Shown: one piece after another, positions 52,718 to 61,897 of the stretch | How positions within the stretch are numbered: position 1 is the first letter of the stretch | How the letters are laid out: each line of letters begins with the position of its first letter | Assembly (NCBI RefSeq): GCF_024305035.1 | Contig: NZ_JAMWZB010000008.1 | Location: 89,070 to 153,069 of the forward strand | DNA: 64,000 nucleotides | Direction of reading: 5' to 3' | DNA from: Algoriphagus sp. | GTDB lineage: Bacteria; Bacteroidota; Bacteroidia; Cytophagales; Cyclobacteriaceae | Notes under the pieces: generated by a model | What the model was told of the DNA's origin: nothing | Databases searched by the model: none | Seen by the model: the letters and a program-made list of their open reading frames with translations, nothing else | Position numbers and translations under genes: made by a program

Positions 52718-53713
52718 TCACGCTGTTTGAATGGCCTGCCAAATCAGATCTTTTAATTTTTCCAGGTTAAATTGGGACACTGAGGAAATGAATAAGCTGG
52801 GTATTTCCCTTGGCAATTCTGCTTTCATTTCCTCCATCAGTTCTTCGTCAAGCATATCTGATTTGGAAATCGCAAGAATTCTTTTTTTATCCAGTAATTC
52901 CGGGTTGTATTTTTCAAGCTCTCCAACAAGAATCTGATACTGTTTCTTTAAATCAGCTGCGTCAGCTGGAATTAGGAACAGTAGGATAGAATTCCGCTCG
53001 ATATGCCTTAAAAATCGGATCCCAAGTCCTTTCCCCTCTGCAGCCCCTTCAATAATCCCCGGAATATCAGCCATAACGAAAGATTTATCATCTCGATAAC
53101 CCACTACTCCCAAATTGGGGACTAAGGTTGTAAAAGGATAATCCCCAATTTCAGGTCTAGCAGCAGAAATAGAAGCCAATAAGGTGGATTTCCCAGCGTT
53201 GGGAAACCCTACAAGGCCCACATCAGCCAATAACTTTAATTCAAGAATAATCCATTCTTCGATCCCAGGCTCACCGGGCTGAGAATAGTGTGGAGCCTGA
53301 TTGGTAGCTGATTTAAAGTGATCATTTCCTAATCCACCTCGTCCACCTTTTGTCAAAATGACTTCTTGTCCTTCCTCTGTTATTTCGCAACGAACCTCCC
53401 CAGTTTCAGCGTCTTTGGCCACGGTTCCCAAAGGTACTTCCAGAATCACATCTTTACCATCTGCTCCCGATCTTCTTCCGCCCTCACCTGATTTACCCGA
53501 CTCTGCAATAACATGCTTTTTATATTTTAAATGGAGCAAGGTCCACAACTGGGCACTCCCGCGCAAAATAATGTGTCCTCCACGCCCCCCATCTCCCCCG
53601 TCGGGACCACCTTTAGGAACGTGCTTTTCCCTTCTGAAATGCAATGAACCTGCTCCTCCGGCACCTGACCGAGAGCAAAATTTTACATAATCTATAAAGT
53701 TGGAATCTGCCAT
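52718..53713 (-). CDS. obgE: Obg family GTPase ObgE/CgtA
   Basis: Essential GTPase linked to 50S ribosome assembly and stress control (about 331 aa). I choose ATG 53713 ([20 protein letters not shown]), because the ATG at 53740 falls inside the adk terminator hairpin. The glycine-rich Obg fold (1-155) has [18 protein letters not shown] and [20 protein letters not shown]. The G domain starts at [20 protein letters not shown] and has [19 protein letters not shown] (G3) and [10 protein letters not shown] (G4). It lacks the optional C-terminal OCT domain. Confidence 0.95.
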   Translation of the reverse strand: MADSNFIDYVKFCSRSGAGGAGSLHFRREKHVPKGGPDGGDGGRGGHIILRGSAQLWTLLHLKYKKHVIAESGKSGEGGRRSGADGKDVILEVPLGTVAKDAETGEVRCEITEEGQEVILTKGGRGGLGNDHFKSATNQAPHYSQPGEPGIEEWIILELKLLADVGLVGFPNAGKSTLLASISAARPEIGDYPFTTLVPNLGVVGYRDDKSFVMADIPGIIEGAAEGKGLGIRFLRHIERNSILLFLIPADAADLKKQYQILVGELEKYNPELLDKKRILAISKSDMLDEELMEEMKAELPREIPSLFISSVSQFNLEKLKDLIWQAIQTA

Positions 53714-53720
53714 AGTTTTC

Positions 53721-53752
53721 AAACTAAAAAGGCTAAGCATACTAGCTTAGCC
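53721..53752 (-). terminator. terminator between adk and obgE
   Basis: Stem GGCTAAGC / GCTTAGCC with 6-nt loop; on the minus strand followed by TTTTTAGTTT. It lies 36 bp after the adk stop and implies that obgE has its own promoter or read-through. Confidence 0.75.
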
Positions 53753-53787
53753 AAGTTTTGATTACAAAATTACTAAATTAAATAGGA

Positions 53788-54360
53788 TCAATAGCTATCA
53801 ATCACATGAGCAATGTCATTGAATATTCCCTGGATGGTCCCCACTCCATTTATTTTAGTGAATTTACCTTGCTTTTCGTAGTAGGCTGCCACGGGGAGCG
53901 TCTCTTGAAAGTAAACCGAAATTCTGGTATTGATTTTCTCTTCGTCCTGATCATCCACTCTTCCGGAGGTTTTGCCGCGTTCTTTGATCCTTTCTTTCAA
54001 AACTGACTCAGGAACATCCAGGGCTATCATCCCTGAAATACTCATATCATGCCTTTCTAACATGGAATCAAGGGCTTGGGCTTGGGCTGTGGTTCTAGGA
54101 AAGCCATCAAAAATAAACCCTTTGGTATTTTTCGATTCGGCTATTTTCTCCTCCACCATGCTTATCACTACTTCATCCGGAACTAACCTTCCCTCATTCA
54201 TGTATTTTTTAGCCAGTTCACCTAAAGCGGTTCCCTCTCCTAGGTGCTTTCTGAAAAGATCTCCAGTTGAAAGATGAGTTAAGTCATATTTTTCAATAAG
54301 CTTTTCACTTTGAGTGCCTTTTCCTGCACCCGGAGGACCAAATAAGACGATATTATACAT
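53788..54360 (-). CDS. adk: adenylate kinase
   Basis: Interconverts AMP, ADP and ATP (190 aa). The P-loop is FGPPGAGKGTQSEKLIEKY; the AMP site has HLSTGDLFRKHLGEGTALG and FDGFPRTTAQAQALDSML. The LID is short (ERGKTSGRVDDQDEEKINTR), the form without zinc cysteines that is common in this phylum. It is 20 bp downstream of hpt in the same direction, forming a nucleotide metabolism unit. Confidence 0.96.
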   Translation of the reverse strand: MYNIVLFGPPGAGKGTQSEKLIEKYDLTHLSTGDLFRKHLGEGTALGELAKKYMNEGRLVPDEVVISMVEEKIAESKNTKGFIFDGFPRTTAQAQALDSMLERHDMSISGMIALDVPESVLKERIKERGKTSGRVDDQDEEKINTRISVYFQETLPVAAYYEKQGKFTKINGVGTIQGIFNDIAHVIDSY

Positions 54361-54380
54361 ATTCTTTTATTAATTTTCCT

Positions 54381-54911
54381 TCAGACCAGCTGATAAATAT
54401 CCGGTAAATTCCTTCCCAATCCATCATAATCCAACCCGTATCCGACAACAAATTTATTGGGAATTTCAAAACCCACATAATTAAGTGGGTAATTAAACTG
54501 AAATGCCTCAGGTTTGAAAAGCAAGGTAGCAACCGAAATACTCGAAGGGGCATGTGAGTTAATTTGATTCAAAAGGAAATTCATACTGATCCCTGTATCC
54601 ACAATATCCTCAACGATCAAGACATGTTTACCTGAAAGATCCTCGTTTAGTTCCATTTTTTTCTCGATAGATTCAGAGGACTGCAGTCCCTGATAGGAAG
54701 ATATTCTCAAGAAGCTAAGTTGAGTAGGCACGGTAATATGACGGCAAAGGTCAGCCAAAAAAACAAATGCACCATTAAGAACTCCGACAATAATCAACTC
54801 CTTTCCTTCAAAATCTTCTGAAATCCGATTTCCTAAATGAGCAATTTTGGATGCAATTTCCTGCTTAGAAATATATATTTCAAAGAGCTTCTGATTTATT
54901 TCTTTCTTCAT
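54381..54911 (-). CDS. hpt: hypoxanthine phosphoribosyltransferase
   Basis: Purine salvage enzyme (176 aa) that joins hypoxanthine or guanine to PRPP. The PRPP-binding loop is HVLIVEDIVDTGISMNFLL, and the base-binding region has FVVGYGLDYDGLGRNLPDIY. The N-terminal LIIVGVLNGAFVFLADLCRH is typical. It starts 1 bp after the M42 peptidase gene ends and precedes adk. Confidence 0.94.
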   Translation of the reverse strand: MKKEINQKLFEIYISKQEIASKIAHLGNRISEDFEGKELIIVGVLNGAFVFLADLCRHITVPTQLSFLRISSYQGLQSSESIEKKMELNEDLSGKHVLIVEDIVDTGISMNFLLNQINSHAPSSISVATLLFKPEAFQFNYPLNYVGFEIPNKFVVGYGLDYDGLGRNLPDIYQLV

Positions 54912-54912
54912 T

Positions 54913-55821
54913 TTAAAGATTTTTCATGAGAAAACGATGCATCTGAATCATTCCATCAAGGTCTGATAAAGACACCTTTTCATCTGGGGTATGAACCTGG
55001 TCTTCGGGCGCACCGACAAAACACCAATCAATGGCATAGGGAGAAAACTGGACCTCTCTCCCATCACTCCCTCCGTATTCTTCAACTTCTAATTGATAAG
55101 GAATACCGCTTTGGTCGGCCAAGTTAATGATTTGGTCCAAAAATCTTTTCCGAGGGATAAATTTGTCCCTGATTGAAATAGCCACTCCCTTACCCGATCC
55201 TACCCCCTCAGTAACCCAGGTAATATCAGATATAATCGCTTGCTTAATGGGTTGGTTTTCTTGGATAAATTTGAGTAAAAAAGGCATACTTCCTCCTCCA
55301 TGTTCTTCATAGGTGGAAAAAACAACCCAACCATCTTGCAATTCCTCACAAACTTTCAACGCAGAATAAACCCCAATTCGATTATCCAAATAGGCTGCTT
55401 GAATAAATTGTTCGTCTATCCTAATATTTTGCTCAAAGGCTAAACGCGTTCCCCGATCGATTTTTCTGGGAAAGTCATGAAATATGGCATCATCCTGAAT
55501 TTTTAACCGACATCTAATTTCTCCTAAACTATCCATTCCTACCAAAACACTCCCATCGATTAACTCTGGTCCACCCACCGGGATCAGCTGATTCTCATAC
55601 CTTACCATAAAACCAATGGTGTCCATATGAGCAAACAATCCAGTTCTGGGATTCCCAAACTTTAACAGGATACAGTCATGGAATTCATCCCCTGCATAAA
55701 CTTCAGGTAAAACATTCCATGATCTTTTCCGTTTGGCAATGTATTGAAGTAAAAAGTCTCGGGTAGGAAATTCTTCTCCAGAAACCCCAAACTGATTTAA
55801 TAAGTCAAACAATAATTTCAT
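54913..55821 (-). CDS. M42-family metallopeptidase (aminopeptidase-like)
   Basis: Di-metal aminopeptidase-type protein of 302 aa, a little shorter than typical M42 enzymes (about 340-360). Metal ligands fit LFAHMDTIGFMV (His-Met-Asp), QAAYLDNRIGVYSALKVC (Asp), VVFSTYEEHGGGS (Glu-Glu-His), SDITWVTEGVG (Asp) and a C-terminal His in APEDQVHTPDEKVSL. It probably trims short peptides in the cytoplasm; no signal peptide is present. It heads the minus-strand unit with hpt and adk. Confidence 0.83.
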   Translation of the reverse strand: MKLLFDLLNQFGVSGEEFPTRDFLLQYIAKRKRSWNVLPEVYAGDEFHDCILLKFGNPRTGLFAHMDTIGFMVRYENQLIPVGGPELIDGSVLVGMDSLGEIRCRLKIQDDAIFHDFPRKIDRGTRLAFEQNIRIDEQFIQAAYLDNRIGVYSALKVCEELQDGWVVFSTYEEHGGGSMPFLLKFIQENQPIKQAIISDITWVTEGVGSGKGVAISIRDKFIPRKRFLDQIINLADQSGIPYQLEVEEYGGSDGREVQFSPYAIDWCFVGAPEDQVHTPDEKVSLSDLDGMIQMHRFLMKNL

Positions 55822-55915
55822 TTTGGCATCAATTGTGTTAATTAAATTTTGTTAATTGCTAGCTAGAAGCGAATAAATTTAATTGATCAATTGCCAATTA
55901 AATAATTTATCTAGA

Positions 55916-55945
55916 TTTGTATTAACTTAAAAGTTTATAAATTTG
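55916..55945 (+). promoter_or_regulatory. consensus Bacteroidota promoter upstream of the first OmpA gene
   Basis: TTTG at 55916-55919, an 18-bp spacer, then TAAATTTG at 55938-55945. Both elements match the Bacteroidota -33/-7 consensus with ideal spacing. The ATG is at 55994, giving a leader of about 40 nt that is A-rich. High expression is expected for an abundant OmpA-type protein. Confidence 0.7.
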
Positions 55946-55993
55946 TAACTCACATCAATCAAACACTTAAAATTTGAACAAAAATTTTTTGTT

Positions 55994-57277
55994 ATGAAAA
56001 AACTAATACTCTCAACACTTATGGCAGGAGCCTTGGCCCTCGGCGCTAACGCTCAGGACTATGACAAATGGTCTCTTGAATTGAATGGCGGTTTTAATAA
56101 ACCGATGGCTCCTTTGGCGCCCCCATTCTTATCTCCCACTTTGAATCTTGGACACGTAGACTTCGGTGTGCGTTACATGTTCAATGAAAAATTCGGGGCC
56201 AAATTGGACTTTGGATTTGGTTCGTTTAAAGAGGCAGGAGGGGATTCCCAAAGCCCTGCATTTGATACCAAATACAACAGACTCAATCTTCAAGGGGTAG
56301 CCAACCTAGGAAGAGTCCTCAATTTCGAATCCTTTAGCAGATCCTTCGGTTTGTTGCTACATGGTGGTGCAGGGATTGGTTTGGTCAACCCAGAACTAAA
56401 TACCTTCAATGATTTTGACGACAATGTCTATACATTAATCTTCGGAATTACACCTCAGTTAAAACTTTCTAACAACATTGCGCTTGTCGGAGATATTTCT
56501 ACCATTCTAAATGGTCGCCAAACGGTTACTTTCGACGGCGATGCGGCGATTAGACCTAGTACTACCAATGGATTTTACGGAGCTAATGGTACCTGGTGGA
56601 CAGGTACAATCGGTTTAAATTTCTACCTGGGTTCAGCTGAAGAGCATGCCGATTGGTACATTGCCGCTGATAAGTACGCAACTAAAGAAGAGCTTGCTTC
56701 TCAAATCAACGGCATCAAAGATATGCTTAAAGATTCTGATGGAGATGGCGTTCCTGATTATTTGGACAAAGAGCCAAACACTCCTGCTGGAGCACGTGTA
56801 AATTCTTCTGGATCAACTCTTGATTCTGACGGAGATGGCACACCTGATCACGTGGATGAGTGTCCATTCTTACCTGGTCCTGCATCAACTAACGGTTGCC
56901 CAGTGGAAGAGGTAAAAGAAGAAGTGGATTACTTAATGAAAGCGATCAATGATGGATACGTCAACGTATACTTTGCATTTGATAGTGCTAAGCCACTAGG
57001 GTACTCAACCAGTGCTGCTAATTATGTAGCGAATTTCTTAAAGAGAAATCCAGGCGTGAATGTAGAAGTTAAGGGATATGCCGATGAGTTAGGCCCAGAA
57101 GACTACAACATTAAGTTATCTGAAAGCAGAGCTAAGTCAGTATATGATCTTCTAGTAGCTGCTGGAGTAGATGCCTCAAGATTGTCTTATAAAGGTTACG
57201 GAGAAGACACTAGCGTAGATAAATCATCTGCGGATGCGCGACAGATGGCCAGAAGAGCTAGCTTTGAAGTGAAATAA
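55994..57277 (+). CDS. OmpA-family outer membrane protein with type-3 repeats
   Basis: A 427-aa protein with signal peptide (LILSTLMAGALALGANAQ). The N-terminal barrel (about 20-225) has NGGFNKPMAPLAPPFLSPTL. Calcium-binding thrombospondin type-3-like repeats follow at about 245-295 (DSDGDGVPDYLDKEPNTPAG and DSDGDGTPDHVDECPFLPGP). The C-terminal OmpA/peptidoglycan domain (about 315-425) has NVYFAFDSAKPLGYS and VEVKGYADELGPEDYNIKLS…RLSYKGYGED. It probably links the outer membrane to peptidoglycan. A paralogue follows directly; each has its own promoter and terminator. Confidence 0.94.
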   Translation: MKKLILSTLMAGALALGANAQDYDKWSLELNGGFNKPMAPLAPPFLSPTLNLGHVDFGVRYMFNEKFGAKLDFGFGSFKEAGGDSQSPAFDTKYNRLNLQGVANLGRVLNFESFSRSFGLLLHGGAGIGLVNPELNTFNDFDDNVYTLIFGITPQLKLSNNIALVGDISTILNGRQTVTFDGDAAIRPSTTNGFYGANGTWWTGTIGLNFYLGSAEEHADWYIAADKYATKEELASQINGIKDMLKDSDGDGVPDYLDKEPNTPAGARVNSSGSTLDSDGDGTPDHVDECPFLPGPASTNGCPVEEVKEEVDYLMKAINDGYVNVYFAFDSAKPLGYSTSAANYVANFLKRNPGVNVEVKGYADELGPEDYNIKLSESRAKSVYDLLVAAGVDASRLSYKGYGEDTSVDKSSADARQMARRASFEVK

Positions 57278-57297
57278 TTTACCAAGATTAAATAGTC

Positions 57298-57329
57298 AAG
57301 CCTGATCCAGTTGGATCAGGCTTTTTTTT
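57298..57329 (+). terminator. terminator after the first OmpA gene
   Basis: Stem AAGCCTGATCC / GGATCAGGCTT with AGTT loop followed by eight T, 20 bp after the stop codon. Confidence 0.9.
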
Positions 57330-57360
57330 GTGCCCAAAATGGGATTTCATGAATATTCTA

Positions 57361-57368
57361 TACCTTTG
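57361..57368 (+). promoter_or_regulatory. -7 promoter element upstream of the second OmpA gene
   Basis: TACCTTTG, an exact TAnnTTTG match, 25 bp upstream of the ATG at 57394. The -33 position is not conserved. Confidence 0.45.
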
Positions 57369-57393
57369 GGCACACCCTTAAATTAAATTGAAG

Positions 57394-58689
57394 ATGAAAA
57401 AAATTCTTACCCTCTTGTTCTTGATCGGTGCAATAGGCTCAGCCAACGCGCAGAAAGAATTTAACAGATGGTCCTTTGAAATCAATGGAGGATTCAATAA
57501 AGCGATGTCCCCTATCTCCCCTCCTTTTCTCACTCCAACGCTAAATGTAGGCACCCTTGATATTGGGTCTAGATATATGATCAATGAAAGATTTGGTCTA
57601 AAGGGAATTATTGAAGGAGGTAATTTTTCAAGCCTAAGAAAACAAACTCCTTCCTTTCAAACTAATTACCTACACTTTGGTGCTATGGGGGTAGCCAATT
57701 TAGGTCGAATATTTAAATTTGAATCATTCACAACACGATTTGGACTATTGGGCACTCTAGGGTTAGGAATAATAAGGTTGAAATACGTAACAACTCCTCT
57801 TCCTTTTACAAAACCAGAGTATAGTCAAGTAATTAAGTCAGGTATTTCTGGGATTTATAAAATCAACAGAAAGTTATCATTATCTGGAAGGGTAGACTTG
57901 AATTTCAACGGGCGCCAAACGTATACATTTGATGGAACAAGATATAACGCACCTGAACCTACTTTTTTTCCCACCCCCCCTTACATACATGCGACTGGCA
58001 CTTGGTGGACAGGTACACTAGGCTTAAATTTTTACCTTGGCAAACATGAACAACATGCGGATTGGTATATCGCCCCTGACACCTATGTAACAAAAGATGA
58101 ACTAGAGAGCCAAATAGGTGAAATTAAAGATATGCTCAAAGATTCTGATGGGGATGGAGTTCCAGATTACCTGGATAAAGAGCCCAATACCCCAGCTGGT
58201 GCACGGGTTAATGCTCAGGGAAACACATTGGATTCTGATAAAGATGGAACCCCTGATCACCTGGACAAGTGCCCTTTTATACCTGGGCCTAGTAGTACTG
58301 ATGGATGTCCGGTAGAAGAGGTGAAAAATGAAATAGATTATTTGAAGAAGGCGATAAATGACCAGTACTTAAACGTATATTTTTCATTTGATTCTTCAAA
58401 GCCTTTAGCTTATTCAATTTCTAGTGTCCAATTCATTTCTAACTTTTTAAAAAGAAATCCGGAGCTCAAAGTAGAAATCAAAGGATATGCAGATGAACTT
58501 GGGGGAGAAAATTACAACCTTGAGCTATCTGAAAAAAGAGCTGTGGCTGTATTTGAACTCCTGAGAGATTCAGGAATCGATGAAACACGTTTATCCTATA
58601 AGGGCTATGGAGAAGATACAAGTGTAGACAAATCATCGGAAAACGCTAGACAAATGGCGCGAAGAGTGAGTTTTGAGGCCCACCAATAA
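57394..58689 (+). CDS. OmpA-family outer membrane protein, paralogue of the preceding gene
   Basis: About 431 aa, starting at ATG 57394 (signal MKKILTLLFLIGAIGSANAQ); TTG at 57388 is an unlikely start. It has the same architecture as its neighbour: barrel (NGGFNKAMSPISPPFLTPTL), type-3 repeats (DSDGDGVPDYLDKEPNTPAG, DSDKDGTPDHLDKCPFIPGP) and OmpA domain (NVYFSFDSSKPLAYS, IKGYADELGGENYNLELS). The OmpA domains are very alike while the barrels differ more, indicating tandem duplication followed by divergence of the exposed part. Confidence 0.94.
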   Translation: MKKILTLLFLIGAIGSANAQKEFNRWSFEINGGFNKAMSPISPPFLTPTLNVGTLDIGSRYMINERFGLKGIIEGGNFSSLRKQTPSFQTNYLHFGAMGVANLGRIFKFESFTTRFGLLGTLGLGIIRLKYVTTPLPFTKPEYSQVIKSGISGIYKINRKLSLSGRVDLNFNGRQTYTFDGTRYNAPEPTFFPTPPYIHATGTWWTGTLGLNFYLGKHEQHADWYIAPDTYVTKDELESQIGEIKDMLKDSDGDGVPDYLDKEPNTPAGARVNAQGNTLDSDKDGTPDHLDKCPFIPGPSSTDGCPVEEVKNEIDYLKKAINDQYLNVYFSFDSSKPLAYSISSVQFISNFLKRNPELKVEIKGYADELGGENYNLELSEKRAVAVFELLRDSGIDETRLSYKGYGEDTSVDKSSENARQMARRVSFEAHQ

Positions 58690-58707
58690 AAAATCTCAAA
58701 TTAATTC

Positions 58708-58738
58708 AAACCCGGTTTCAGTCGAAGCCGGGTTTTTT
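58708..58738 (+). terminator. terminator after the second OmpA gene
   Basis: Stem AACCCGG / CCGGGTT with a 12-nt loop followed by a T-run, just before upp. Confidence 0.8.
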
Positions 58739-58754
58739 CTATTAAATTCGAATC

Positions 58755-59411
58755 ATGTTTATTCTTGATCAAACTCCCTCCATTGCAAATCAATTTATTG
58801 CGGAAATGCGAGACGAAACTGTGCAAAAAGATCGCATGAGGTTTAGAACAAACTTAACTAGACTTGGAGAAATTTTAGCCTATGAGATCTCAAAGTCTTT
58901 AACTATTGATACTCGAATAGTACGTACTCCATTAGGAAAAATAAACATTCAAATTCCTTCAGATCAGCTGGTCATTGTCTCTGTATTGAGAGCCTCCTTA
59001 CCATTTTACCAAGGATTTATAAACTTTTATGATCAGGCGGAAAGTGGATTTATTGGTGCTTATCGAGAGGAAAAAAGCACTCCTGCCGATAACGAGGATA
59101 TTCACATTAATTTGAATTACCTCGCATGTCCGTCTATTGAAGATAAGACGGTAATTATTGCAGACCCCATGCTAGCAACTGGAAAATCTTTTTTAAAAGC
59201 GATTCAGAAACTACTTGGGCATGGCAGGCCCAAGATCATTCACATCGCAGCTGCATTTGCTGCACCAGAAGGTATCGACCAAATAAAAAATAACTTGGAG
59301 ATTCCGTATAGATTTTGGTTAGGTGCACTTGACGAAGGGCTAAACGAATTATCCTATATCGTCCCTGGACTCGGAGATGCGGGAGATTTAGCCTTTGGCC
59401 CAAAACTTTAA
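58755..59411 (+). CDS. upp: uracil phosphoribosyltransferase
   Basis: Salvages uracil to UMP with PRPP (218 aa). The family motifs are visible: RTPLGKINIQIPSDQLVIVS, LRASLPFYQGFINFYDQAES, and the PRPP loop IIADPMLATGKSFLKAIQKL. The C-terminal uracil-binding YIVPGLGDAGDLAFG is present. It ends 2 bp before the antiporter gene, so the two are co-transcribed. Confidence 0.95.
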   Translation: MFILDQTPSIANQFIAEMRDETVQKDRMRFRTNLTRLGEILAYEISKSLTIDTRIVRTPLGKINIQIPSDQLVIVSVLRASLPFYQGFINFYDQAESGFIGAYREEKSTPADNEDIHINLNYLACPSIEDKTVIIADPMLATGKSFLKAIQKLLGHGRPKIIHIAAAFAAPEGIDQIKNNLEIPYRFWLGALDEGLNELSYIVPGLGDAGDLAFGPKL

Positions 59412-59413
59412 TT

Positions 59414-60352
59414 ATGATTCCATATCTACTATTGCTCATTGGCTTAGCCATTCTTCTTCTTGGTGGAAAATTCTTAGTGGATGGCGCCTCGGCTATTGCT
59501 GTGAAATTGGGGATGACAGCAGGATTGATTGGGCTTACCATAGTTGCGTTTGGTACTTCAGCTCCTGAACTTTTGGTCAGTGTAAATGCCGCACTTAAGG
59601 GCAACAGTGATATTTCCATAGGAAATGTAATCGGTTCCAACATTGCCAATATTGGCCTAGTTCTGGGTTTGAGTGGATTGTTTTACCCAATCTTAATTAA
59701 AAAAACACATTTGCGTTTTGACTATCCAGTTACTCTTTTGGTCACTTTTCTTTTTTTTGGCCTCTCTCTCAACGGTCTTCTTGGATTTTGGGAGGGATTA
59801 CTGTTAGTAGGTCTTTTCATCCTTTTTAATGTCTATTTATTCAGGTCAAGCGATTCTTTCTTGTTGGAGTCCGCCGAAGGAGAAGAGGAGGTGGAGCAAG
59901 TTCAAGGTTACAGTTGGACCAAGGCTGTGATTTTGTTTTTTATTGGAATTGCCGGCCTGTATTTTGGATCCGAACTTTTGGTGTCCAATGCAGTAACAAT
60001 TTCAAGAACTTTTGGGGTATCAGAAAGAGTAATTGGGGTTACCATAATTGCCATAGGCACTAGCTTACCCGAATTAATCACGTCCATCATGGCTGCAATC
60101 TCAAAGAAAACAGATTTGGCGATTGGAAATATTTTAGGTAGCAATATCATGAACATCCTTTCTATAATTGGAATTACAGCGGTCATTAATCCCATTGAAA
60201 TTTCAAACGAATTTTTAGAATCTGATTTTATCTGGATGATAGGTATCAGCGTTTTACTCTTCCCTTTGATGAAAACTAAGCGTCAAATTTCAAAGGTAGA
60301 GGGAAGTGTTCTCTTGATGGCATATTTGGTATACCTATTCATGTTGCTATGA
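59414..60352 (+). CDS. calcium/sodium antiporter (YrbG/CaCA family)
   Basis: Inner-membrane cation exchanger (312 aa, about ten helices) with the two inverted alpha repeats of the family. Repeat 1 has GLTIVAFGTSAPELLVSVNA and GNVIGSNIANIGLVLGLSGL. Repeat 2 has GVTIIAIGTSLPELITSIMA and GNILGSNIMNILSIIGITAV. The short cytoplasmic loop (SAEGEEEVEQVQG) is acidic. It probably exports Ca2+ in exchange for Na+ or H+. It overlaps the next gene by 4 bp (ATGA). Confidence 0.92.
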   Translation: MIPYLLLLIGLAILLLGGKFLVDGASAIAVKLGMTAGLIGLTIVAFGTSAPELLVSVNAALKGNSDISIGNVIGSNIANIGLVLGLSGLFYPILIKKTHLRFDYPVTLLVTFLFFGLSLNGLLGFWEGLLLVGLFILFNVYLFRSSDSFLLESAEGEEEVEQVQGYSWTKAVILFFIGIAGLYFGSELLVSNAVTISRTFGVSERVIGVTIIAIGTSLPELITSIMAAISKKTDLAIGNILGSNIMNILSIIGITAVINPIEISNEFLESDFIWMIGISVLLFPLMKTKRQISKVEGSVLLMAYLVYLFMLL

Positions 60353-60807
60353 ATGATTCTCTGATTACTTTATTCGGGATATATTTTCTTACCTTTTTCA
60401 AATTTATCGCCGGACCCGTTTTGGGGCATGCCGCAGGGTATAGTTCTTTAAAAATAGTGGGGATTACTGTTGCCGGAATGATGTCAAGTGTGTTGATTTT
60501 CGCAAATCTCGGAACGAAAATAAAAGCCTTTATTGCACTAAAATCTACCAAAAAAAGAGTCATTTTTTCAAAGAAAAATAGACGGATCGTTCAAATCTGG
60601 AAGAAATATGGCGAGATAGGCATTGCATTTCTCACTCCATTACTCTTAACCCCCATTGGAGGCACTCTAATTTTGGTTTCGTTTGGGACCAAAAAGCGTA
60701 AAATAATACTCCATATGCTTTGGAGTGCCGTACTATGGGCAATATTCTTCAGCCTTAGTCTGGAAAAAATCCTGAGAATCCCATTTTTAAAGTCCCTACT
60801 CACTTAA
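60349..60807 (+). CDS. small membrane protein, family not named
   Basis: A 152-aa protein with about four hydrophobic segments (LFGIYFLTFFKFIAGPVLGH, IVGITVAGMMSSVLIFA, IGIAFLTPLLLTPIGGTLIL, MLWSAVLWAIFFSLSLEK) and a basic loop (KSTKKRVIFSKKNRRIVQIW). The pattern resembles the small multidrug export/SNARE-like membrane families, but I cannot name it securely. It overlaps the antiporter by ATGA and its 3' end overlaps the convergent sdaA by 12 bp. Confidence 0.65.
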   Translation: MNDSLITLFGIYFLTFFKFIAGPVLGHAAGYSSLKIVGITVAGMMSSVLIFANLGTKIKAFIALKSTKKRVIFSKKNRRIVQIWKKYGEIGIAFLTPLLLTPIGGTLILVSFGTKKRKIILHMLWSAVLWAIFFSLSLEKILRIPFLKSLLT

Positions 60808-61704
60808 ATCATTATCCGGTAAAATCTCGATATCCTGAATTAAAACTTTTTCTGAAATAGTTTGACCAGTCAAGGTCGCTGCCAAACCGCCAAGAGCAGT
60901 TTCTTTATATCTGCTTTCCATCGATGCACCTATTTCTCCCATCGCCTCAATACATTCATCCACGGGAATCACTGAATCGACCTGAGCCAAAGCAATCTGA
61001 GCAGAACTAAATGCAATACTAGCAGCACTTGCATTTCTTACTACGCAGGGAACCTCAACCAAGCCTGCCACGGGGTCACAAACCAGACCAAGCATACATT
61101 GGATGGTAATTGCAACTGCATTAAAAACCTGTTCAATAGTACCTCCCAGACAAAAAACAATAGCCCCAGAGGCCATGGCAGCAGCTGAGCCTGTTTCAGC
61201 TTGGCAACCTCCTACCGCACCTGCCAAACTCGCCTTTTGCTCAATGATTAAAGCAATCCCGGCTCCCACCAACAATCCTTTGATAATTTCCTGATCCGTA
61301 AGGTTATGAATCTCCTGAAGGGTGACCATGGTGCCTGGTAATATCCCAGAAGCACCTGCCGTAGGGGCTGCAACAACCCTTCCCATGCAGGAATTCACTT
61401 CTTTTGCTGCTAAAGCTCTTGAAATCAATCGTTGAAATTCGGGGGATAAAACCGGCAAGGAGTAATTAAAAACCTTTTTTGCCCCATTATCGATCATTCC
61501 AGAACGAGATTTCATTTCCTTGGTTAATCCTGTTTTCACTGCATCTTTCATGACCGAATAAGCACGTAACATCCCAGCATTTATTGACTCTGGGTTCGCA
61601 TTTTTTTGCTCACATTCATATTCAATCACTGAATCGGGTAAACTCACGGACTGATCAATGCAATAGGCTTTCCAGCTCTTAAAACTTTCGAATAAAAAAC
61701 ACAT
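60796..61704 (-). CDS. sdaA: iron-sulfur L-serine ammonia-lyase, alpha-type domain
   Basis: Deaminates L-serine to pyruvate using a [4Fe-4S] cluster (302 aa, the length of an alpha-subunit). Visible motifs are MGRVVAAPTAGASGILPGT, GGCQAETGSAAAMASGAIVF and MLGLVCDPVAGLVEVPCVVR with the candidate cluster cysteines. The beta (ACT-like) part of single-chain enzymes is missing and not adjacent; it may be encoded elsewhere. It stands alone on the minus strand. Confidence 0.88.
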   Translation of the reverse strand: MCFLFESFKSWKAYCIDQSVSLPDSVIEYECEQKNANPESINAGMLRAYSVMKDAVKTGLTKEMKSRSGMIDNGAKKVFNYSLPVLSPEFQRLISRALAAKEVNSCMGRVVAAPTAGASGILPGTMVTLQEIHNLTDQEIIKGLLVGAGIALIIEQKASLAGAVGGCQAETGSAAAMASGAIVFCLGGTIEQVFNAVAITIQCMLGLVCDPVAGLVEVPCVVRNASAASIAFSSAQIALAQVDSVIPVDECIEAMGEIGASMESRYKETALGGLAATLTGQTISEKVLIQDIEILPDNDLSE

Positions 61705-61897
61705 AAGCTTTGGGTTTATTCTTTAAGGCAAAAGTACCACAAATACCGAATGAATACAGAAATGGAACATTCTTTTCAGAGCCCATCACCGGATTAAATT
61801 CCAAGCTAAAAATAGAAAAATCAACTTTTTATCATCATTCTAAACCCTTACTTTTAGAATAGAGTTTATAGGAATGATAGAATTTAATTCTAAAATC

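Noticed and set aside
61840..61860. Small hairpin ATTCTAAA…TTTTAGAAT before the secreted protein gene at 61898
   Set aside because: Short and AT-only, with no position-specific meaning that I can support.
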